From contig DMCR01000101.1 of the NCBI GenBank assembly GCA_003445735.1, forward strand, positions 1 through 13,140: a stretch of DNA of 13,140 nt. Direction: 5' to 3'. The first letter of the stretch is position 1, and the number at the start of each line of letters is the position of its first letter. The position numbers and the translations under genes were made by a program. The notes beneath the pieces are model-generated. The model saw nothing but the letters and a program-made list of their open reading frames with translations. It was not told the origin of the DNA and made no database searches. Below, piece after piece: positions 8,445 to 13,140 of this stretch. The DNA is from Cryomorphaceae bacterium. GTDB taxonomy: Bacteria; Bacteroidota; Bacteroidia; Flavobacteriales; Schleiferiaceae.

Positions 8445-8481
8445 AAAAAGGTAGAAAAAAGCCCCGCATTCTTGCAGGGCT
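8445..8481 (-). terminator. Rho-independent terminator of the transaldolase gene
   Basis: Read on the - strand, the hairpin at 8481-8460 has arms AGCCC/GGGCT and TGC/GCA around a 4-base loop with one internal mismatch. It is followed directly by six T and, after a short break, five more T. It sits 24 bases after the transaldolase stop and ahead of the YciO-type gene, so that gene probably needs its own promoter or read-through. Confidence 0.85.
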
Positions 8482-8505
8482 TAGGGTCAAAAATTTGAGT
8501 TAAGT

Positions 8506-9162
8506 TTATTTGTTTGCTTTGGCATGATCTGCTAAGAATTTCGCCAAACCAATATCTGTCAATGGGTGTTTTAACAAAGCTTCCATTGCGCTCAATGGCC
8601 CTGTCATCACGTCCGCACCAATCTGTGCACATTCGATGATGTGCATCGGGTGACGTACAGAGGCGGCCAAGATTTCAGTGCCGAAATCATAATTATCGAA
8701 GATCACGCGGATGCTCTCAATCAAATCTAAACCGTCGGTAGAAATGTCGTCCAAACGGCCGATGAATGGGCTAACATAGGTGGCGCCAGCTTTGGCTGCC
8801 ATCAAGGCTTGGCCTGCAGAGAAGATTAAGGTACAGTTAGTCTTAATGCCTTTGCTCGAGAAGTACTTCAATGCCTTCACCCCATCTTTAATCATAGGGA
8901 TTTTCACAACGATTTTCTCATCGATAGCGGCCAATTCTTCTCCTTCTTTAATCATTGCGTCGTACTCAGTGGCGATCACTTCTGCGCTTACATCACCGTC
9001 GACGATATCAGAAATAGCCTTGTAGTGGGCCTTCACGTTTTCCGTTCCGCTGATGCCTTCTTTAGCCATCAATGAAGGATTGGTCGTTACCCCGTCGAGT
9101 ACGCCCAATTCCTGAGCTTCTTTAATCTGTTCGAGGTTCGCTGTATCAATGAAAAATTTCAT
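8506..9162 (-). CDS. tal: Transaldolase, small TalC/Fsa-type
   Basis: Cytoplasmic class I aldolase-fold enzyme of the non-oxidative pentose phosphate pathway that moves a dihydroxyacetone unit between sugar phosphates. At 218 residues it matches the short decameric subfamily that also includes fructose-6-phosphate aldolase (FsaA). The Schiff-base lysine is K87 in VVKIPM, and D6 (FIDTAN) and N28 (TTNPS) match the catalytic aspartate and asparagine of FsaA. Two positions that separate the activities read as transaldolase: E61 where FsaA has Q59, and F133 where FsaA has Y131. The product name fructose-6-phosphate aldolase often given to such proteins is therefore less likely. The ATG at 9162 is supported by a TAnnTTTG element about 30 bp upstream, and a terminator follows, so it is probably transcribed alone. 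Confidence 0.94.
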   Translation of the reverse strand: MKFFIDTANLEQIKEAQELGVLDGVTTNPSLMAKEGISGTENVKAHYKAISDIVDGDVSAEVIATEYDAMIKEGEELAAIDEKIVVKIPMIKDGVKALKYFSSKGIKTNCTLIFSAGQALMAAKAGATYVSPFIGRLDDISTDGLDLIESIRVIFDNYDFGTEILAASVRHPMHIIECAQIGADVMTGPLSAMEALLKHPLTDIGLAKFLADHAKANK

Positions 9163-9190
9163 GTGTTGTGGTATTGAATTTATTCCAGGT

Positions 9191-9198
9191 CAAAAGTA
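9191..9198 (-). promoter_or_regulatory. Promoter -7 element of the transaldolase gene
   Basis: The - strand reads TACTTTTG, a full match to the Bacteroidota -7 consensus TAnnTTTG, and would start transcription about 20 bases before the transaldolase ATG. The best -33 candidate is a TTTG at 9226-9223, 24 bases away, a few more than usual; it lies in the T tract that follows the SRP RNA gene. Confidence 0.55.
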
Positions 9199-9223
9199 AG
9201 GCATTCCCGAGACTTTAGGGCAC

Positions 9224-9230
9224 AAAAAAA
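9224..9230 (-). terminator. T tract ending the SRP RNA gene
   Basis: On the - strand seven T follow directly after the closing CTTGCC of the SRP RNA. With the terminal GGCAAG/CTTGCC helix as the stem, this has the form of an intrinsic terminator, so the mature 3' end probably falls in or just before it. Confidence 0.6.
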
Positions 9231-9324
9231 GGCAAGCTACTCACATCACACCGCTACGACCGACTACCCTTGCTGCGTTCCCGCCCTGGGGGATTCACCA
9301 GGAGCTGGTTGTGTGAGACTTGCC
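9231..9324 (-). ncRNA. ffs: Signal recognition particle RNA, small bacterial (4.5S) type
   Basis: RNA scaffold that binds Ffh and brings ribosomes making membrane proteins to FtsY. The - strand gives a roughly 94-base rod: a terminal helix GGCAAG (9324-9319) with CTTGCC (9236-9231), and an apical hairpin GCG-GGAA-CGC (9284-9275 region) with the conserved GGAA tetraloop, followed by the conserved AGCA of the Ffh-binding internal loop. The order matches E. coli 4.5S domain IV (CCGGAAGG followed by AAGCAGCC). There is no Alu domain, as expected for the small form. A promoter upstream and a T tract downstream frame it as an independent transcription unit. The exact ends are inferred from the terminal helix. 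Confidence 0.93.
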
Positions 9325-9329
9325 CGGCG

Positions 9330-9361
9330 CAAAGTTACGTGAACAAAGTCCCCGCCACCAA
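9330..9361 (-). promoter_or_regulatory. Promoter of the SRP RNA gene
   Basis: The - strand has TTG at 9361-9359 and TAACTTTG at 9337-9330, separated by 21 bases. Both fit the Bacteroidota -33/-7 pattern, and the -7 element lies 5 bases before the first paired base of the SRP RNA, which fits a start at or near 9324. Confidence 0.75.
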
Positions 9362-9396
9362 CGAATTTTAACAATTTTTAATCGGTCCTATTGGCC

Positions 9397-9404
9397 TATA
9401 TTTG
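9397..9404 (+). promoter_or_regulatory. Promoter -7 element for the DUF4199-glycosyltransferase operon
   Basis: TATATTTG is a full match to TAnnTTTG and lies 27 bases before the ATG at 9432. No good TTG stands at the -33 distance, where the sequence is a T-rich run (about 9375-9380). The element is divergent from the SRP RNA promoter, about 60 bp away. Confidence 0.6.
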
Positions 9405-9431
9405 TTGCAACCGCAAAAATTCATAACAGCT

Positions 9432-9974
9432 ATGCAAACTGACACATATTTAATAAAGCCTCATGGCCAGAAACTCGCCTTAATTGTTATCGTATTTGGA
9501 ATCACCATGTTTATGATAAGTTACTTGGGTGATCCAAGTTTCATGTTTAAGAACTGGTGGATTGGATTTTTCAGTCAGTGGTTATTACCCATTGCCCTAG
9601 GTTTTTACGCGATTAATTCTGCCCGAAAAGCTAACGGCGGATATATTTCGTACAAGACAGCCTTGGGGGTTTCTTCATTTGGTTTAATCTTAGGAACAAC
9701 GGTGGCTGTTGTTTTCAATATTTTAATGTTTAATGTAATAGACACAGATTTTAAGGCGTTGATGGAAGAGGAGACCTTACAGTTTACCTATGAAATACTT
9801 GAAAAATTTGGTGCTGATGATGCCCAGGTTGAGGAAGCTATCGCGGAACTCGAGAAGCGAGATTCTTTTGGGGTAAAGAGCCAATTCAAAGGATTGACGC
9901 TAGTTAGTGTATTCTATCTAGTGATTAGCTTGATTTTAGCCGCCGTCATGAAAAAGAACGAACCTGTCCTCTAA
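9432..9974 (+). CDS. DUF4199 family membrane protein
   Basis: Protein of unknown function with the size and layout of DUF4199 proteins, which are widespread in Bacteroidota. I chose the ATG at 9432 (180 residues) over a TTG at 9402 that overlaps the predicted -7 element. Four hydrophobic segments stand at about 14-31, 42-61, 76-103 and 154-173. Between the third and fourth is an acidic, helical, charged stretch (about 105-145, rich in E and D), probably outside the membrane; the motif NGGYISYKTA just before the third segment is typical of the family as I recall it. It is followed 8 bp later by a GT2 glycosyltransferase, a pairing I know from flavobacterial genomes, which suggests a helper role in the same envelope pathway; that role is inference only. 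Confidence 0.8.
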   Translation: MQTDTYLIKPHGQKLALIVIVFGITMFMISYLGDPSFMFKNWWIGFFSQWLLPIALGFYAINSARKANGGYISYKTALGVSSFGLILGTTVAVVFNILMFNVIDTDFKALMEEETLQFTYEILEKFGADDAQVEEAIAELEKRDSFGVKSQFKGLTLVSVFYLVISLILAAVMKKNEPVL

Positions 9975-9982
9975 ACAAAAAG

Positions 9983-10948
9983 ATGAGCACTTTAGATCTG
10001 AGCATAGTTATCCCTCTGTTCAATGAGGATGAGAGTTTACCGGAATTGACCCAGTGGATTTCGCGTGTCATGGACCGTGAGGGCTATACCTATGAAATCA
10101 TTTTTGTCAACGACGGCTCTACCGATAACAGCTGGCAGGTCATTCAGGAACTTCGCACGCAAAATGCCAACGTCAAGGCCATTTCATTCCGCCGGAACCA
10201 AGGCAAAAGTGCGGGCTTGAATCAAGGATTTAAAGCTGCCTCAGGCCAGGTGGTCATCACCATGGACGCCGACCTTCAGGACAGCCCGGAGGAAATACCA
10301 GCGTTGCGTAAAATGATCTTGGAAGAGGGCTATGATTTGGTAAGTGGCTGGAAGCAGAAGCGTTACGATCCGCTAACTAAGACCATTCCGACCAAGCTTT
10401 TTAATGCGGCGACCCGTCGCATATCAAAGATTAAACTCAATGACTTTAATTGTGGTTTGAAAGCCTACCGCCTTGAGGTAGTACACAATATTGAAGTCTA
10501 CGGCGAGATGCACCGCTACATTCCGTTTTTGGCCAAAAACAAAGGATTTGGCAAGATCGGGGAGAAGGTAGTTCAGCACCAGGCCCGCAAATACGGCACC
10601 ACCAAGTTCGGCTTAGATCGATTCATCAACGGCTTCCTCGACCTGGCCACCCTAGCGGTGATGGGCAAGTTTGGTCGCCGTCCTATGCACTTTTTCGGCG
10701 CCGCCGGAACGCTCATGTTCACCATGAGCATCGCGCTATTGGCCTACCTTGGTGGGTATAAACTTTGGGCGATGAGCACTGGGGTAGAGGCCCGATTAAT
10801 TACTGAAAATCCACTCTTCTACATCCTCCTAGCCCTGACCATTATTGGGGTTCAACTGTTTGGAGTGGGATTCATTGCCGAGTTGTTGTTGCGCGAGAGT
10901 AATAAGAGACATGATTATACGATCAACGATAAAATAGGTTTGGATTAA
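9983..10948 (+). CDS. GT2 glycosyltransferase with two C-terminal membrane helices (GtrB/ArnC/DPM1-like)
   Basis: Membrane-anchored inverting glycosyltransferase, probably moving a sugar from a nucleotide donor to a polyprenyl phosphate on the cytoplasmic face. The 321-residue protein opens with SIVIPLFNEDESL (7-19) and FVNDGSTDNS (41-50), carries the metal-binding DAD (95-97) followed by DLQDSPEEIP, then DFNCGLKAYR (154-163) and ARKYGTTKFG (201-210), an order typical of the dolichyl/undecaprenyl-phosphate transferase group. Two membrane segments follow at about 236-258 and 277-303. The sugar and lipid acceptor cannot be read from sequence. The ATG lies 8 bp after DUF4199, and the stop shares one base with the next gene's ATG (TAATG), so all are likely co-transcribed. 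Confidence 0.92.
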   Translation: MSTLDLSIVIPLFNEDESLPELTQWISRVMDREGYTYEIIFVNDGSTDNSWQVIQELRTQNANVKAISFRRNQGKSAGLNQGFKAASGQVVITMDADLQDSPEEIPALRKMILEEGYDLVSGWKQKRYDPLTKTIPTKLFNAATRRISKIKLNDFNCGLKAYRLEVVHNIEVYGEMHRYIPFLAKNKGFGKIGEKVVQHQARKYGTTKFGLDRFINGFLDLATLAVMGKFGRRPMHFFGAAGTLMFTMSIALLAYLGGYKLWAMSTGVEARLITENPLFYILLALTIIGVQLFGVGFIAELLLRESNKRHDYTINDKIGLD

Positions 10949-11976
10949 TGGCCCAAGCTGCCACTTACCCAAAGTATGCATTGATTTCTCCGACGTTCAA
11001 GCGCCCGGACGAAGTCACCGAATTCCTCCAAAGCCTCACCGTATTGGACTACCCGCAAAGTGGTTTTGAAATCATCCTAGGCGACGGTACCCCGGGGGAT
11101 ACATTGCGACCAGAATTGGCCCCTTATCTGGACCAATTACCGCTTCAAATTTATTACGAGGAATACCTGCCCGTCTCGGATGCCCGCAACCGCGCAGCCT
11201 CCTTGGCCACGGCTCAGTATTTCATCTTCCTCGACAGCGATTGCATCATCCCGCCCGGCTACCTCCGCGCCATTGATGCCTTCCTCGAAACACACCCGGA
11301 CACCACGCTCTTCGGCGGTCCCGACGCGGCCTCAGCTGACTTCACCGACTTGCAAAAAGCCATAAACTTTTCGATGACCAGCTTCCTCACCACAGGAGGC
11401 ATACGCGGCGGCAAAAACACTCTGACCTCATACCAACCGCGCGGCTTCAACATGGGTATGAGCGCCGAGCTCTTTCGCGCGGTAGGGGGCTACGACGAAA
11501 ACTTCGTCTGTGGCGAAGATGTTGAGCTCAGCCTCCGCCTTCAAAAAGCAAGTGCCATCAGCCGATTCATCCCCGAAGCCCACGTGTACCACAAGCGCCG
11601 CGCCACGCTCAAGCAATTCCGCGGCCAGGTCTTCCGCTTCGGCGCCGCCCGTCCTTTGCTCGCCAAGGCACACCCGGGCAACCTAAAATTGACCCACCTC
11701 TTTCCGCTGGTCTTCACCCTCTACCGCCACCTCACGGCCATCCTTGCGCTCGTGGGTATCTTCTATTTCCACGATAGCGTGTACGTTATGCCGTTTGCAC
11801 TCTATGTACTATACATGATTGCGGTCTTTATTAGCGCCCTTTCCAAAGAGGGCCTTGCCGTCGCCGTCCTAGCCGTGCAAACGACCCATACAATGAATGA
11901 AGGGTATGGCATCGGATTCCTGCGCAACTTCATCGAGGTCTACCTCAAGGGCAACCCAAAGGGCATCAAGCTTTAA
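10948..11976 (+). CDS. GT2 family glycosyltransferase with C-terminal membrane segments
   Basis: GT-A fold glycosyltransferase of unknown acceptor. The 342-residue protein has the N-terminal strand YALISPTFKRPDEV (10-23), SDARNRAASLA (77-87), the metal-binding DSD in FIFLDSDCIIPP (92-103), GFNMGMSAELF (167-177) and the acceptor-side GGYDENF with GEDVELSLRL (180-198). Hydrophobic segments near the C-terminus (about 245-300) suggest a membrane anchor. It differs from its upstream neighbour in having the GGYDE/GED motifs of chain-forming or secondary-acceptor GT2 enzymes. It overlaps that neighbour by one base (TAATG), so re-initiation is likely. Much of its coding sequence has C-rich third positions, unlike the AT-rich DUF4199 gene just upstream. 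It precedes the CotH-type gene by 17 bp. Confidence 0.9.
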   Translation: MAQAATYPKYALISPTFKRPDEVTEFLQSLTVLDYPQSGFEIILGDGTPGDTLRPELAPYLDQLPLQIYYEEYLPVSDARNRAASLATAQYFIFLDSDCIIPPGYLRAIDAFLETHPDTTLFGGPDAASADFTDLQKAINFSMTSFLTTGGIRGGKNTLTSYQPRGFNMGMSAELFRAVGGYDENFVCGEDVELSLRLQKASAISRFIPEAHVYHKRRATLKQFRGQVFRFGAARPLLAKAHPGNLKLTHLFPLVFTLYRHLTAILALVGIFYFHDSVYVMPFALYVLYMIAVFISALSKEGLAVAVLAVQTTHTMNEGYGIGFLRNFIEVYLKGNPKGIKL

Positions 11977-11993
11977 CTCATACCTAAACCACC

Positions 11994-13140
11994 ATGCGCC
12001 CATCTTTGCTAGGAATGAGAACGCTTATCTACCTCACCCTACTGCCCACCTTCATGCTGGGCCAAGCCTTCGTGCACCCAGAAAACAACGAGGCATTTCT
12101 ACAGGACGAGGTCGCAGAAATTCACATCACCGTGTCGGCTGCTGATTTAAACACACTTTTAGGCGACAGCCTATTTACCGACCATCACTTTCCAGCCGTT
12201 TTCCGCTACCAAAGCGCCAATTTTTCAGATACCCTTCAGAGCGTAGGATTTCGGGTGCGCGGAAACACCTCTAGAAATGCCAAAAAGAAAGGCTTTAAGG
12301 TGTCGTTCAACGAATACGTCGTTGGACAAAAATTGAAGGGTATTGAAAAAATGAACTTGATTGGGCAACACAATGACCCTTCCTTACTACGCTACTGGAC
12401 CAGCCTACATCTTCTGCAGCGGTATGGATTAATTGCTTCGAGAACAAGCTTTGTAAAGCTCTACCTCAATGGAAATTACCGCGGTCTGTACCTGAATGTT
12501 GAACATATTGACGATGAGTTTCTCCAAAAAAGATTCATAAATGATGACGGCGGCAACCTCTACAAAGCAAGTTGGGGTGCGGACCTGACTTACTGGGGCA
12601 GTAACCCGAATTCTTACCGCAGTGTTTATGAACTTAAAACCAACAAAGATTCAAACGATTATAGTGCGTTTATTCTTTTTTTAGACTCTTTAAACAATAT
12701 CAGCGACAGCGACTTTCCGTGTTACATGGAACGCAACTTCGAAGTCAATCACTACCTAAAGACACTAGCCACAGAAATACTCATTGGGCATTGGGACGGT
12801 TATGCCTTCAACAAAAACAACTTCTACCTATACCGACAGCCTTCCAACGGCAAATTTGTGTTCATAGAGTATGATCTTGACAATACGTTTGGTATCGACT
12901 GGTTTGGAGTCGATTGGGCCAATAGAAACCTCAACAATTGGCACGAAAGTAACCGCCCACTCGTTGAGCGCTTTCTCGATGTTCCTTATTACAAGGACGT
13001 CTTTAATGCCTATCTAGACACACTGCTAACAGACCTCGACACCTCTTCACTAGGGACTGTTTTAGAAAACAAGCAAGACCTGATCAAAGGTGCCGTGCTC
13101 TCCGATACTTACTACCGCAAAGATTATGGGTTTCAGTATG
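11994..13140 (+). CDS. Exported CotH-type kinase-like protein, 5' part (3' end cut by window edge)
   Basis: Protein of the CotH family; the Bacillus spore-coat member is an atypical protein kinase, and the role in Bacteroidota is not known. The frame runs from the ATG at 11994 to the window edge without a stop (382 full codons). A signal peptide is seen near residues 8-25 (MRTLIYLTLLPTFMLGQA); an alternative start at 12015 (M8) would begin right at it, and there is no lipobox cysteine. Family landmarks are FRVRGNTSR (86-94), KKGFKVSF (98-105), HNDPSLLRYWTSLHL (126-140), YLNGNYRGLYLNVE (157-170), HWDGYAFNKNNFYLY (266-280) and EYDLDNTFG (292-300), the last two holding the expected nucleotide/metal-binding acidic residues. 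It ends the visible glycosyltransferase operon. A C-terminal sorting domain may lie beyond the edge. Confidence 0.9.
   Translation, partial: MRPSLLGMRTLIYLTLLPTFMLGQAFVHPENNEAFLQDEVAEIHITVSAADLNTLLGDSLFTDHHFPAVFRYQSANFSDTLQSVGFRVRGNTSRNAKKKGFKVSFNEYVVGQKLKGIEKMNLIGQHNDPSLLRYWTSLHLLQRYGLIASRTSFVKLYLNGNYRGLYLNVEHIDDEFLQKRFINDDGGNLYKASWGADLTYWGSNPNSYRSVYELKTNKDSNDYSAFILFLDSLNNISDSDFPCYMERNFEVNHYLKTLATEILIGHWDGYAFNKNNFYLYRQPSNGKFVFIEYDLDNTFGIDWFGVDWANRNLNNWHESNRPLVERFLDVPYYKDVFNAYLDTLLTDLDTSSLGTVLENKQDLIKGAVLSDTYYRKDYGFQY

Noticed and set aside
8441..8461. TACCTTTTTG as a promoter -7 element for the YciO-type gene
   Set aside because: It is one base off the TAnnTTTG form, lies in the T tract of the terminator and has no clear -33 partner, so it is too weak to list.
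11428..11673. Open frame antisense to the second glycosyltransferase
   Set aside because: High GC in this gene removes stop codons from other frames; the translation has no recognisable motif.

Overview
The window looks like ordinary chromosomal DNA from a Bacteroidota member, most likely of the Flavobacteriales type. The signs are a SusC-like TonB-dependent receptor with an N-terminal carboxypeptidase-regulatory-like domain, the short form of MenE, a DUF4199 protein beside a GT2 glycosyltransferase, and promoter-like elements of the Bacteroidota form TAnnTTTG. Shine-Dalgarno sites are not evident, which also fits. No mobile element, CRISPR array, tRNA or rRNA was seen.

Region 1 (2-7839) is a menaquinone biosynthesis locus. 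menF (cut by the left edge), menD, menA and menC lie head to tail on the + strand, each overlapping the next by 4, 14 and 4 bases, so they look like one translationally coupled operon. menE follows on the same strand, but an inverted TonB-dependent receptor gene separates it from menC. Together MenF, MenD, MenC and MenE take chorismate to o-succinylbenzoyl-CoA, and MenA prenylates the later naphthoate. menB and menH are not in the window.

Region 2 (7805-9361) is on the - strand. It holds a YciO-type Sua5 family gene whose 3' end overlaps menE tail to tail, a small transaldolase with its own rho-independent terminator, and the gene for the small (4.5S type) SRP RNA with its own promoter.

Region 3 (9397-13140) is on the + strand. 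A TAnnTTTG promoter, divergent from the SRP RNA promoter, precedes a DUF4199 membrane protein, a polyprenyl-phosphate-type GT2 glycosyltransferase, a second membrane-anchored GT2 glycosyltransferase and an exported CotH-type protein that runs off the right edge. Spacing is 8 bp, a 1-bp overlap, and 17 bp, so this is probably an envelope or glycan operon. Base composition rises sharply in GC within the second glycosyltransferase.

I did not find a clearly undescribed system. The best second-look points are the receptor gene placed inside the men locus, its heme-receptor-like boxes without the usual histidine, the two tail-to-tail gene overlaps, and the compact SRP RNA promoter/terminator region.
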